Source: Ruania suaedae
GTDB taxonomy: Bacteria; Actinomycetota; Actinomycetes; Actinomycetales; Beutenbergiaceae
Length of the DNA stretch: 64,000 nt
Direction of reading: 5' to 3'
Assembly: GCF_021049265.1 (NCBI RefSeq)
Contig: NZ_CP088018.1
Coordinates: forward strand, 868,001-932,000
Part shown: in pieces, positions 16,267-24,970 of the stretch
Position numbering within the stretch: position 1 is the first letter of the stretch
Layout: every line of letters begins with the position of its first letter
Notes under the pieces: generated by a model
The model's input: only the letters and a program-made list of their open reading frames with translations
Told to the model about the DNA's origin: nothing
The model's database searches: none
Made by a program: the position numbers and the translations under genes

Positions 16267-16301
16267 GATCGCGCGTTTCGCGCGCTTTCGAGGAGGAAAC
16301 T

Positions 16302-17477
16302 ATGGATGATCTGCACTTCGACTCGGTCCTGGCACCGGATCCACGACCCGACCGCGGCGGTGTGCGTTCCGCCTATCTCGAGCCACCGGGCGCCGAGAAC
16401 CACGCGTCCTTCCTGCACTGTCTACCCGACGGCGCGCTCGCCTGCGCGTGGTTCAGCGGGGTGCGCGAGGCACGCCCGGACGCGAGCATCCACGTGGCCC
16501 GCCTGGAACCGGGCGCGACCGTCTGGTCCCCCTCGGTCCAGGCCTCCGACGATCCGGAACGCTCGGAGCAGAACCCGGTCCTGACCGCCCTGCCCGACGG
16601 CCGGCTCTGGCTGCTCTACACGGCGCAGGAGTTCGGCGCCCAGGACACCGCCATCGTCCGTCAGCAGTTCTCCCACGACGGCGGCCGCAGCTGGTCGGCG
16701 GCCGAACCGTTCTCCGACGAGGAGGGGATGTTCATCCGGCAGCCGGTCGTGCTGCTCGACGAGCGCCGCTGGTTGCTGCCCGTCTTCTACTGCCGCGCCC
16801 TGCCCGGGCGCGTCTGGCACGGGGACGCCGACCACAGCGCGGTGCTGCTCACCGACGACGCCGGCGCGACCTGGCGGCGCGTGGACGTGCCCGCCAGCAT
16901 CGGTGCCGTCCACATGCACGTGGTGGCCATGGCCGACGGCGAGCTCGTCGCCTTCTACCGCAGCAGGTGGGGCGACCACGTCTACCGGTCGGTCTCCACC
17001 GACTCCGGCGAGAGCTGGACCGAGCCCGCACCGCTGGAGATCCCCAACGGCAACTCCTCCATCCAGGTCGCTCGCACCGAGCACGACGGCGAGGAGGTGC
17101 TGCTCCTGGCCTCCAACCCGGTCCGGGGGGAGGAGGGCAGCCACCTCGGTGACCGCGAGGAGATGGAGGATCCGCACAAGCGCCGGGCGCCGGGCGAGCC
17201 GCAGCCCCTGACCCGCCACTCCAGCGGGGCGAAGGAGCGGCTGCCGCTGACGGTGGCGGTCTCCACCGATCGCGGCCTGACGTGGCGCCACGTCTACACG
17301 CTCGAGGACGAGGAGAGCATCCACCCCTCGCTCGAGCACACCCCCGGGCGCAAGAAGCGGGAGTTCTCCTACCCGAGCATCGTCGTCGACTCCGGCCTCG
17401 TGCACGTGAGCTACTCCTACGCCCGCCGCACGATCAAGCACGTCGCGCTGCCGCTCGAACTGGTCCTGGGCACCTGA
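16302..17477 (+). CDS. Sialidase-fold (BNR repeat) glycosidase-like protein
   Basis: 391 aa, with no signal peptide. Four Asp-box (BNR) motifs of form S/T-x-D-x-G-x-x-W are visible: SHDGGRSW, TDDAGATW, STDSGESW and STDRGLTW. These indicate a six-bladed propeller of the BNR_2 sialidase superfamily. True sialidase activity is not implied, because many such proteins act on uronate or rhamnose oligomers or have unknown activity. GAGGAGG precedes ATG 16302. It is the first gene of the plus-strand unit controlled by the palindrome at 16239-16260, and the aldo/keto reductase start overlaps its stop. Confidence 0.8.
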   Translation: MDDLHFDSVLAPDPRPDRGGVRSAYLEPPGAENHASFLHCLPDGALACAWFSGVREARPDASIHVARLEPGATVWSPSVQASDDPERSEQNPVLTALPDGRLWLLYTAQEFGAQDTAIVRQQFSHDGGRSWSAAEPFSDEEGMFIRQPVVLLDERRWLLPVFYCRALPGRVWHGDADHSAVLLTDDAGATWRRVDVPASIGAVHMHVVAMADGELVAFYRSRWGDHVYRSVSTDSGESWTEPAPLEIPNGNSSIQVARTEHDGEEVLLLASNPVRGEEGSHLGDREEMEDPHKRRAPGEPQPLTRHSSGAKERLPLTVAVSTDRGLTWRHVYTLEDEESIHPSLEHTPGRKKREFSYPSIVVDSGLVHVSYSYARRTIKHVALPLELVLGT

Positions 17478-18415
17478 TGGCTGCCTCCGGACCCAGCCTG
17501 ATCCTGGGCACCATGCCCTTCGGCGACACGGTCGGCGAGAGCGCGGCGCGCGCGATCGTCGAGGAGGCCCTCGAGCTCGGAGTCGCCGAGCTGGACACCG
17601 CGAACACCTACGCCGGCGGTGCGAGCGAGGAGATCCTCGGCCGCGTCGCGCCGGTCGGGATCCCGATCTCGTCCAAGGTGGGGATGCAGCCGGCAGCGGA
17701 AGGCCGCGGGCCGCTCGCGCCCGAGGCGATCCTGGCTCAGGCGCGCCTGAGCACCGATCGGCTCGGACGCGGCCTGGACACCCTCTACCTCCACCAGCCC
17801 GACCGGAGCACCCCGATCGCCGACACCCTGGCGGGAGTCCTCGAGGTGCTTGACCAAGGCTTGGCCTCGCGACTGGGCCTGTCGAACTACTCGGCCTGGG
17901 AGACGGTCGAGATCACCCACGCGTGCGAGCGGCTCGGCCTCAGCCCACCGCTGCGGGCCCAGCAGCTCTACAACCCGCTGGCGCGGCGTCTGGAGCTGGA
18001 GTTCCTGCCCTTCGCCCGGGCCCGAGGCGTGGAGACCGTGGCCTACAACCCGCTCGCGGGCGGTCTGCTCACCGGACGCCACCGGTTCGAGAGTCTGCCC
18101 ACCGACGGTCGCTACGGGGACTCACGGCTGGCGGTGATGTACCGGGACCGGTACTGGACCCGCGAGCGGTTCGCCGTCATCGACCAGCTGCGCGAGGTTG
18201 CGGACGGGGCCGGGATGCCGCTGGTGGAGATGTGCCTGCGCTGGACCTGCGGCCACGAGGGTGTCACAGCGATGCTCGTCGGCGGTTCGCGACCGGAGCA
18301 GATCCGCGAGAACATCGCTGCCGCCGGCCGCGGACCGCTCCCGGACGCGGTGCACCGGCGCATCGATGACCTGACCAGCCCACTCATCGGCGACGCACCG
18401 CACTACGCGCGCTGA
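17477..18415 (+). CDS. Aldo/keto reductase
   Basis: 312 aa. The catalytic tetrad of the AKR barrel is visible: Asp40 and Tyr45 (AELDTANTYAGG), Lys67 (ISSKVGM) and His106 (LYLHQPD). NADPH-site elements follow (GLSNYSAWE; VAYNPLAGGLLTGRH; MLVGGSRPEQIRENI). It probably reduces or oxidises a sugar or sugar-derived aldehyde in the cytoplasm. ATG 17477 overlaps the sialidase-like stop (TGATG), showing tight coupling. The substrate is inferred only from the acid-sugar context. Confidence 0.88.
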   Translation: MAASGPSLILGTMPFGDTVGESAARAIVEEALELGVAELDTANTYAGGASEEILGRVAPVGIPISSKVGMQPAAEGRGPLAPEAILAQARLSTDRLGRGLDTLYLHQPDRSTPIADTLAGVLEVLDQGLASRLGLSNYSAWETVEITHACERLGLSPPLRAQQLYNPLARRLELEFLPFARARGVETVAYNPLAGGLLTGRHRFESLPTDGRYGDSRLAVMYRDRYWTRERFAVIDQLREVADGAGMPLVEMCLRWTCGHEGVTAMLVGGSRPEQIRENIAAAGRGPLPDAVHRRIDDLTSPLIGDAPHYAR

Positions 18416-18431
18416 CCATGAAGGAGACACC

Positions 18432-19229
18432 ATGGATCTGAAACAACGACTGCGATCGGGCGAGCAGGTGCTCGGCTACTGGGTCGTGATGGACGCCCCC
18501 GTGGCGACCGAGCGGGTGGCGCGGGCGGGCTACGACTACGTCTGCATGGACGCCCAGCACGGCCTCATGGACCACATGGGCATCATCCGCGCGCTCACGG
18601 CGGTGGACGCCGGGGGCGTCTGGGCCCGCCGCGCCGACCGGCCCGCTCCGGCGGGGATGGTCCGGGTGCGGGAGAACTCCCCGGGCGCGATCTCCCAGGC
18701 GCTGGACGCAGGAGCATCGGGCGTCATCGTGCCGATGATCGAGACCGCCGAGCAGGCCGCCCGAGCCGTCGCGGCGGTGCGCTACCCGCCACAGGGCGAG
18801 CGCTCCTACGGGCCGATGCGGGCGATCCTGCGGGTGGGCACCGACATCGCCGAGATCAACGACGGGCTGCTCTGTCTGGTGATGATCGAGACCGCCGAGG
18901 GGCTGGCGAACGTGGACGAGATCGCCCGCACACCCGGGATCGACGGTCTCTACATCGGACCCTCGGACCTGACGCTCGCCCTGGGCGGCCGCTCGAGCTC
19001 GGACACCGGCGTGCTGGCCGAGTTCGACGAGGCGCTGACCCGCGTGCGCGCCGCTGCCGCCGCGGCAGGGATCTGGACGGGCATCCACACCCCGGACGGC
19101 GGTACGGCCCGGACCCGGCTGAGCCAGGGCTTCGACCTGGTCACGGTGGCCTCGGACCTGAACCATCTGGACGCCGCCGCCGCCGGCCATCTCAGCGCTG
19201 CCCGGGCCACTGACGAGCCCGCTTCCTGA
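18432..19229 (+). CDS. HpcH/HpaI-family 2-keto-3-deoxy-acid aldolase
   Basis: 265 aa class II pyruvate aldolase. Active-site motifs are YVCMDAQHGLMD (base His), MVRVRENSPG (substrate Arg), VIVPMIETAEQA, the metal ligand Glu in CLVMIETAEG and the ligand Asp in GLYIGPSDLTLALG. The family splits 2-keto-3-deoxy sugar acids (glucarate, rhamnonate or similar) to pyruvate plus an aldehyde. The aldehyde could feed the neighbouring reductase. AAGGAG precedes ATG 18432, 16 nt after the reductase stop. Exact chain length is not inferable. Confidence 0.88.
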   Translation: MDLKQRLRSGEQVLGYWVVMDAPVATERVARAGYDYVCMDAQHGLMDHMGIIRALTAVDAGGVWARRADRPAPAGMVRVRENSPGAISQALDAGASGVIVPMIETAEQAARAVAAVRYPPQGERSYGPMRAILRVGTDIAEINDGLLCLVMIETAEGLANVDEIARTPGIDGLYIGPSDLTLALGGRSSSDTGVLAEFDEALTRVRAAAAAAGIWTGIHTPDGGTARTRLSQGFDLVTVASDLNHLDAAAAGHLSAARATDEPAS

Positions 19230-19245
19230 CCTGCTCCCACCTGAT

Positions 19246-21327
19246 ATGGACATCGACGCCGCCCTCATCGGACCCCTCCGCGGGCTGCGGACCCGCCCGG
19301 GCACGCTGCTGCTCGGTCCGGTGGGCCGGCGGCTGTGGGTGGACTATCTCGAGGACCGGCCCGGGTTCAGCGGCCGGATCGACTACATCCACAAATTGAA
19401 CGTCCCGCTGCTGTTCACCGTGGGCCCCGACGACGATCCGGCCCCCGCCCGCAGCACCGGCGAGTGGCTGCCCTCGCACCTGCGCACCCGGCAGCGCCTG
19501 GGCGACCTGAGCCTCGCCGAGACCCGGTTCCTCACCGACGACGACCGCGCCGTCTCGATCCAGCACTGGCGGAACGAGGGCGAGGAGCCGCTGCGGATCG
19601 CCGCGCGGTACGACGAGGAGTGGCTCCGTGCCGGGCCGGATGGCCCGGCGGGTGCGCGCCCGGTCGAGCACGGGTTCACCCTGCACCTGCGCCTGGACTC
19701 CAGCGACCCCCGGATCTGGGATGGGGTCCGGCTCGACCCGGGGGAGGCCTACGACCTGACCATCGTGGCCACGGCCCGCCATGACGAGCAGGCCCCCGCG
19801 GCCGACCTCACCGATCCGGCCGGTCTGCTGCGCGAGCACCGACGCACCTACGCTGCCTGGTTCGAGAGCGTCCCCGAGCTGCGCTGCGACGACGACCTGG
19901 TCGAACGGCTGTGGGCCTACCGCTGGTACATCCTGCGCACCGCGATGGCCGAACCCGGCCTAGGCGCCCTGCCCGGCCGGGTGATGTACGAGGGCCGTTC
20001 GCACAAGATGCGCAAGGACCCCTGGCGCCCCACCGGCTGGGAGTTCAGCAAGGTGATCCCGCTGTCCACGCCGCTGCACCTGATGGATCTGCGCTGGCGC
20101 GCCGATCCGGACGAGGCCGAGGCGGTGATGCGCTCCATCCCGCCGCTGCAGGGCGAGGACGGCCAGCTGCACGCGCACACCATCGGGCGGCGGATGAACC
20201 CCTACGCCAACTGCTTCGGCTGGTCCCTGGCGCAGGTGGCGCAGGTGCACGGCCCGTGGACGGTCCCCGCCGAGGCGCTCGCGGCGGCCAAGGCGCAGGT
20301 GCGCGGGGAGGCGCGCTGGCTGGCGGGCCCGGACGGCCTGCCGGTGCAGCACGATCACCGGCTCACCGGCAAGGAGTACCAGCCCAGCTACTGGTACTTC
20401 CACGACTACCCCGCCGATCCCAAGGACCCGGCCACCTACACCCCGCTGAAGCGGGTCGACCGGGCGGTCTACCAGCACCTCAACGCGGCCGGGGTCGCGC
20501 GCCTGTGCGCCCAGCGCGAGGACCCGGACGAGGCCGAGTTCGCGGCCCTCGCCGCCGATGTCGCCCGGTCGGTGCTGTCCAAGCAGTGGGACCCCGACTC
20601 GGCGTTCTTCTACGACCTGCACCACCGCACCGACGAGCGCGCGCTGGTGCGCAACGTCGTCGGCTTCTACCCGTGGTGGGCCGGGATCACCGGCCCCGCT
20701 CACGCCCACGGCCTGGTCCGCGCCCTCGGCGGGGACCACTTCGGCACCGAGCACCCCTACCCGTCGGTCGCCCGGGACTGCCCGGCCTTCCGCGCCGAGG
20801 GCGGATGGCTGGGCCAGTTCCTCAAGGGCCGCAACGGGTGCATGTGGAACGGCCCGAGCTGGCCGTACACGAGCGCGATCGCCCTGGACGCGATCGGCCG
20901 CCACTGCGAGGGCAGCGCGGAGCTGCGGCGCGAGTTCGCACGAGGTCTGCGAGCGCTGGCCCGGATGCACTTCCGGGACGCCGACCCCGCGCAGCCGGCG
21001 CTGGTCGAGCACTACGACTCCCTCACCGGCGAACCGCTCAGCGACGAGATGGACTACAACCACTCCTACGTCATCGATCTCCTGGTCCGCTACGTCGCGG
21101 GGTTGCAGGTGAGGGGCGACTCCCTCGCCCTACGGCCCATCGACGTGGGCCTGGGCCGGCTCGACCTCGGCGAGGTGAGCGTGGCCGGTCACCGCCTGAG
21201 CATCAGTCTCATCGGCCGTGGCGGGCGTCGCCACGCGCTCGTGCGCTGCCAGGGGCAGGTGGTGTTCGAGGGGCCGATCTGCGAGGGCGGCGAGGGCGTC
21301 ATCCTGCCCGCGTGCACGCACCCCTGA
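19246..21327 (+). CDS. MGH1-like / GH63-related (alpha/alpha)6 glycosidase
   Basis: 693 aa, with no signal peptide. An N-terminal beta-sandwich resembling glycogen-debranching N domains (to about residue 190) is followed by an (alpha/alpha)6 barrel. Motifs include GWEFSKVIPLSTPLHL, NCFGWSLAQVAQVH, SYWYFHDY, GFYPWWAGIT, CMWNGPSWPY and DEMDYNHSYVIDLL, the last fitting the catalytic-base region of MGH1/GH63-type enzymes. It probably hydrolyses an alpha-linked oligosaccharide or glycoside. It is the last gene of the divergent unit. No convincing ribosome-binding site precedes ATG 19246; its closeness to the aldolase stop suggests coupling. Confidence 0.75.
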   Translation: MDIDAALIGPLRGLRTRPGTLLLGPVGRRLWVDYLEDRPGFSGRIDYIHKLNVPLLFTVGPDDDPAPARSTGEWLPSHLRTRQRLGDLSLAETRFLTDDDRAVSIQHWRNEGEEPLRIAARYDEEWLRAGPDGPAGARPVEHGFTLHLRLDSSDPRIWDGVRLDPGEAYDLTIVATARHDEQAPAADLTDPAGLLREHRRTYAAWFESVPELRCDDDLVERLWAYRWYILRTAMAEPGLGALPGRVMYEGRSHKMRKDPWRPTGWEFSKVIPLSTPLHLMDLRWRADPDEAEAVMRSIPPLQGEDGQLHAHTIGRRMNPYANCFGWSLAQVAQVHGPWTVPAEALAAAKAQVRGEARWLAGPDGLPVQHDHRLTGKEYQPSYWYFHDYPADPKDPATYTPLKRVDRAVYQHLNAAGVARLCAQREDPDEAEFAALAADVARSVLSKQWDPDSAFFYDLHHRTDERALVRNVVGFYPWWAGITGPAHAHGLVRALGGDHFGTEHPYPSVARDCPAFRAEGGWLGQFLKGRNGCMWNGPSWPYTSAIALDAIGRHCEGSAELRREFARGLRALARMHFRDADPAQPALVEHYDSLTGEPLSDEMDYNHSYVIDLLVRYVAGLQVRGDSLALRPIDVGLGRLDLGEVSVAGHRLSISLIGRGGRRHALVRCQGQVVFEGPICEGGEGVILPACTHP

Positions 21328-21334
21328 GCCGCAC

Positions 21335-23077
21335 TCAGTCCTGGGTGTCCGACCGCCCGGGCACGTCACCGGTGGGGTCGCGCCCGAACTCGGGATCCTT
21401 CGCCGGGCCCCACCACCGATCGTAGCTGTGGTCGGCCTCCACCACGGACTTCGGGTCGCCATCGACGATCCGCCCCAGGTTGTACAACGACTCGCTGTCG
21501 TGGTCGTAGTAGGTGCTGTGCTGCCCGAAGTCGTAGGTCCAGCCGCGGCCACTGGACTCCGCCTCGAACCGGGTGGCGCCGAAGTCGTCGGAGGAGGGGT
21601 CGATCCCCAGCCCGCCCGGGTTGTGATACCAGCCCTCGTCGCCGAAGAGGGCCACCGGATCGCGGCTGTTGCGCCCCACGTAGACGTTCTCGGCGCCCAC
21701 GCTGAAGTCGTCCGCCGTCGTAGCCGGGCCCGCGCCCGGGCTGCCGACCAGTGCGACGCCGTCGGCGGCGAGGTCGTGCTCGGTCGCGGCGTAGGAGGTG
21801 GTGGTCGAGCCGTAGCTGTGCCCGATCACCGTCAGGTGCGCGGTGTCCTCACGGGAGGCACGCAGACCGTCGATGGCATCGGCCAGGCGGGCCCCGCCGT
21901 CCTCGGCCCGCCCCCGGGTGATGGTGTCGATGTCGAGGGCTCCCTCCGGGGTGTCGTACCCGAGCCAGAACATGCTCGCCACGCTCGAGCCGTCGCCGCC
22001 GTAGCGCGCCGACTCGTACAGGGCCTCCGCCTTCGTGGCGTACCCGGGCACGTCGCTCATCTCGGTGGTGATGCCGGGCACCTGCACCGCCACGTCCGCG
22101 GCCGTGTCGAGATCCCCCACCGCGACGGCGACCCTCCCGTCTCCCGAGAAGGCGTCCGGATCGTAGAGCCACAGGGTGCCACCGGGCTTGTCCCCGGAGA
22201 GGGGGTCGGTGAAGTCGTCCAGCTGGGCCAGGGCCTGGAGGGTCGCGCGGGCATTGGCGAGCGTCGTCGCCTCGGCGCCGGTCAGGGTCCCCTGCCGCTC
22301 CTTCGCCGAGAGTGCCTCCAGGTCGCGCTCGAGCAGGAGGCGGTTGGCGGCGTCGCGGGCCGCGGCGGGGAGCCCGTCGCCACTGCCGACCAGCTCCGGC
22401 ATCGCCTCGATCGCGGCCTGCCGCTCGGCGGGGGAGAGGTCGCGCCACCAGTCCGCCCTGGCCTGCGGGGACACCGGCTCCGGTAGCGCCAGATCGACCA
22501 GTCGCGCGAGGAAGCTCAGCTCCTGCCCGCGCTCGTCGTCGAAGTCGGCGGCCTCCAGCGCGGCAGCGAGATCCGCCTCGCTCTCGGCCACCCGCTGCTC
22601 GAACGCGGCCTGCGCCGCGGCGAGCCCGGCGTAACCGGCCCCGAGGGTGGTGGCCCGGACCCGCAGGTCGTCCAGCTCGTCGTCGCCGGCCTGATCCGAT
22701 ACGGCCACGTCCTCCATCAGTTGCGCGCGCAGGGCGTCGAGGCTGGCGCCGGACTCGGCCAGCTCCTGCCATTCGGCCAGGTGGGCGCGGCGCTGACCGG
22801 CGAAGGCCTCGACGGCGTCGGCCACCCCGCGCAGCACCTGCGCCGCCCCGGCATGGGCGTGGGCGGCGTCGGTGATGCGCTGCCGGTAGGTCAGGAAGGC
22901 CAGCCCGATCCACGAGCCGCCCAGGTCGGAGAGGCGAGTGGCCGTCTCGGCCGCGGACTCGCACCGGTCCGCCTGGTGACCCAGGTCGGCGGCGACCTGC
23001 TCGCACCGGCCGGGGTCGCCGTCCGGCTCGGGCAGGAGGGGCGCCGGCCCGGGCACCTGCGGTCCCGCCGCCCTCAT
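21335..23077 (-). CDS. DUF1023 alpha/beta hydrolase with N-terminal helical domain
   Basis: 580 aa. Residues about 20-280 form Ala/Glu/Arg-rich helices resembling the WXG/EspA-like N-terminal region of actinobacterial DUF1023 proteins. The C-terminal hydrolase has the nucleophile elbow VIGHSYGSTT, then ALVGSPGAG, an acidic residue region NSRDPVA and His in FGQHSTYYDHDS, giving a plausible Ser-Asp-His triad. No signal peptide is evident, so any export would be through a specialised route. ATG 23077 overlaps the stop of the upstream small gene by 4 nt. The substrate is unknown. Confidence 0.78.
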   Translation of the reverse strand: MRAAGPQVPGPAPLLPEPDGDPGRCEQVAADLGHQADRCESAAETATRLSDLGGSWIGLAFLTYRQRITDAAHAHAGAAQVLRGVADAVEAFAGQRRAHLAEWQELAESGASLDALRAQLMEDVAVSDQAGDDELDDLRVRATTLGAGYAGLAAAQAAFEQRVAESEADLAAALEAADFDDERGQELSFLARLVDLALPEPVSPQARADWWRDLSPAERQAAIEAMPELVGSGDGLPAAARDAANRLLLERDLEALSAKERQGTLTGAEATTLANARATLQALAQLDDFTDPLSGDKPGGTLWLYDPDAFSGDGRVAVAVGDLDTAADVAVQVPGITTEMSDVPGYATKAEALYESARYGGDGSSVASMFWLGYDTPEGALDIDTITRGRAEDGGARLADAIDGLRASREDTAHLTVIGHSYGSTTTSYAATEHDLAADGVALVGSPGAGPATTADDFSVGAENVYVGRNSRDPVALFGDEGWYHNPGGLGIDPSSDDFGATRFEAESSGRGWTYDFGQHSTYYDHDSESLYNLGRIVDGDPKSVVEADHSYDRWWGPAKDPEFGRDPTGDVPGRSDTQD

Positions 23078-23541
23078 CCGGAGCCCTCGGCGCTGCGTAG
23101 GCGCATCACCAGCCGGTGATCGGTCGCGGCGTACACGAGCGCCACCGTGGCGCCGTCCCGGTCGGCCAGCACGCGTGCCAGGCCCGTCCGGGGGACCAGC
23201 ACGTGCCACCCGGTGCTGCGCAACGTCGCAGCCGCGGCGTGCAGGATCTGCTGCGGATCGGGAGTCTGCGCGGTCAGCGCCAGTGTGCTCTCCCGCCGCC
23301 GGGTCGTACCCTCGCCGACCCAGCGGTGCGCCTTCTCAGGAGAGGTTCCCGGAACGAGGCTCGTCCAGAGGTCGAGGGGATCCGGGCCGGCCTCGAGATC
23401 CTCGCCCCGCTCACGATCGCCGCCCCGGTGGTGATCCTCGCCCAGCAGGACGATGTCGAGGTCGCGGTGCCGTGCTCGCACCTGCGCCCAGAACGGATCG
23501 CCGGACAGGTGCGGGTCCGGCTCGGGCTGCGGCGTGCTCAT
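23074..23541 (-). CDS. Hypothetical protein, partner of DUF1023 hydrolase
   Basis: 155 aa with an Asp/Glu/Arg-rich composition, no membrane segment and no recognised domain. It has a two-part appearance: an N-terminal acidic part (MSTPQPEPDPHLSGDPFWAQVRARH) and a C-terminal alpha/beta part (ILHAAAATLRSTGWHVLVPRTGLARVLADRDGATVALVYAATDHRLVMRLRSAEG). The start is set by GGGAGAG before ATG 23541. The 4-nt ATGA overlap with the hydrolase gene suggests a stoichiometric partner such as a chaperone or immunity-type protein, which is conjecture. Confidence 0.6.
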   Translation of the reverse strand: MSTPQPEPDPHLSGDPFWAQVRARHRDLDIVLLGEDHHRGGDRERGEDLEAGPDPLDLWTSLVPGTSPEKAHRWVGEGTTRRRESTLALTAQTPDPQQILHAAAATLRSTGWHVLVPRTGLARVLADRDGATVALVYAATDHRLVMRLRSAEGSG

Positions 23542-23655
23542 GAACTCTCCCGGGTCGACCTCTCCAGGCTCGCAGAGCATGGGCGCAGCAGGCATGGTGC
23601 GAACCCCCCATCCAGCGCCGGGTTCCCCACGGCGGCGGGTGCTGCCCGGCGCACA

Positions 23656-23669
23656 TGAGAGCACTCTCA
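23656..23669. promoter_or_regulatory. Palindrome in the divergent region before the glycan operon
   Basis: TGAGAG-CA-CTCTCA is an interrupted perfect palindrome. Downstream, GTCACCTGCSGG occurs twice as a direct repeat (23677-23688 and 23710-23721). Both lie in the 217-nt space between the small hypothetical gene and the first glycosyltransferase. No confident -35/-10 pair was found there. Confidence 0.35.
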
Positions 23670-23758
23670 CGCTCCCGTCACCTGCGGCTCACCAGCCGGG
23701 ACCAGCGTGGTCACCTGCCGGACATCACCGTCCGCGCCGACCGAGGAGGGGGACCCAT

Positions 23759-24970
23759 ATGGGCACGCAGCGCAGCGGGAGACGGGTGGCGCTCTACTCC
23801 CACGACACCCAGGGCCTGGGACACATCCGCCGCAACATCGAGATCGCGGCGGCGCTCGCGACCGCCGAACCCGACACCGACGTGCTCCTGCTCACCGGCG
23901 CCCCGGAGGCGACCGCCCTCGCGCTGCCGCCGCGCACCGAGGTGCTTACCCTGCCCGCCGTCGGCAAGGACGCCGAGGGCAGGTACGCGGCCAGGACCTT
24001 CGCCCTCGACCTGCCGGAGCTGTTGCACATGCGCAGCAAGGTGATCTGGGCCGCGGTGCGGACCTTTGCCCCGGACCTGCTCGTGGTGGACAAGGTCCCA
24101 CGCGGGCTCGGCGGTGAGCTCGAACGCACGCTGCGCAAGCTCGCCACGAACCCTCGCCGCCGCACGCGCACGGTGCTCGGCCTGCGGGACGTGCTCGACA
24201 CCCCGGCGATCGCTCGGCGCGAGTGGCACGAGCAGGAGTCCACAGCCGCGGTGACCGGCTGGTACGACCAGGTCTGGATCTACGGTGACCCGCGCATCTA
24301 CGATCCCGTCCTCGAGTACGGCCTCCCACCCGGCGTCGCTCGTCGCAGCCGGTTCACCGGCTACCTGGCGCAGGGCCGCGGCAGCGGCCTGCAGGCGCCG
24401 GACAACAGCCGCACGACCCGGCCCCGGATCCCGGACGCCTCGGTGCTGTGCCTGGTCGGCGGCGGGCAGGACGGCGCGGACCTTGCCCGGGCATTCGTGC
24501 GTGCACCGATGCCCGAGGGGTACCGCGGTGTGCTCGTGACCGGCCCCTATCTGCCGGCGCCGGCGCGTGCCGAGATCGAGCGACTGGCCGCCAACCGGCC
24601 CGTCACCGTCCACTCGTTCGTCGCCAACCTCGCGGACCTGATCGCCCACGCGGGCGCGATCGTGTCCATGGGCGGATACAACACCGTCTGCGAGCTGCTC
24701 TCCTCCCGGCGTCCGACGCTGCTGGTGCCGCGGGAACGGCCCCGCGCCGAGCAGGCCGTCCGCGCGCAGCGGCTGCGCCGTGCCGGAGCGGTGGACGTGC
24801 TCGCCCCCGCCGCTGCCGACCCGCTCGCCCTCGGGGACTGGCTCGCCGGCGCGGTCCGCGACGATGCGCGGCCGCGGGGCGCATCGATCGACCTGGACGG
24901 CCTGGCGCGGATCCCCGACCTGGCCCACGACCTCCTCATCACACCGGAGCTGACCGATGTCTCTGCCTGA
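23759..24970 (+). CDS. GT-B glycosyltransferase, MurG-like
   Basis: 403 aa. The N-terminal half opens VALYSHDTQGLGHIRRNIEIAAALA, the Gly-rich acceptor-domain loop of GT28/MurG-type enzymes. The C-terminal half has LCLVGGGQDGADLA, TVHSFVANLADLIAHAGAIVSMGGYNTVCELLSSRRPTLLVPR, a classic UDP-sugar binding block. It is cytoplasmic, acting at the inner membrane face. GAGGAGGGG precedes ATG 23759. It is the first gene of a six-gene operon, and its stop overlaps the next start by 14 nt. Donor and acceptor are unknown. Confidence 0.85.
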   Translation: MGTQRSGRRVALYSHDTQGLGHIRRNIEIAAALATAEPDTDVLLLTGAPEATALALPPRTEVLTLPAVGKDAEGRYAARTFALDLPELLHMRSKVIWAAVRTFAPDLLVVDKVPRGLGGELERTLRKLATNPRRRTRTVLGLRDVLDTPAIARREWHEQESTAAVTGWYDQVWIYGDPRIYDPVLEYGLPPGVARRSRFTGYLAQGRGSGLQAPDNSRTTRPRIPDASVLCLVGGGQDGADLARAFVRAPMPEGYRGVLVTGPYLPAPARAEIERLAANRPVTVHSFVANLADLIAHAGAIVSMGGYNTVCELLSSRRPTLLVPRERPRAEQAVRAQRLRRAGAVDVLAPAAADPLALGDWLAGAVRDDARPRGASIDLDGLARIPDLAHDLLITPELTDVSA

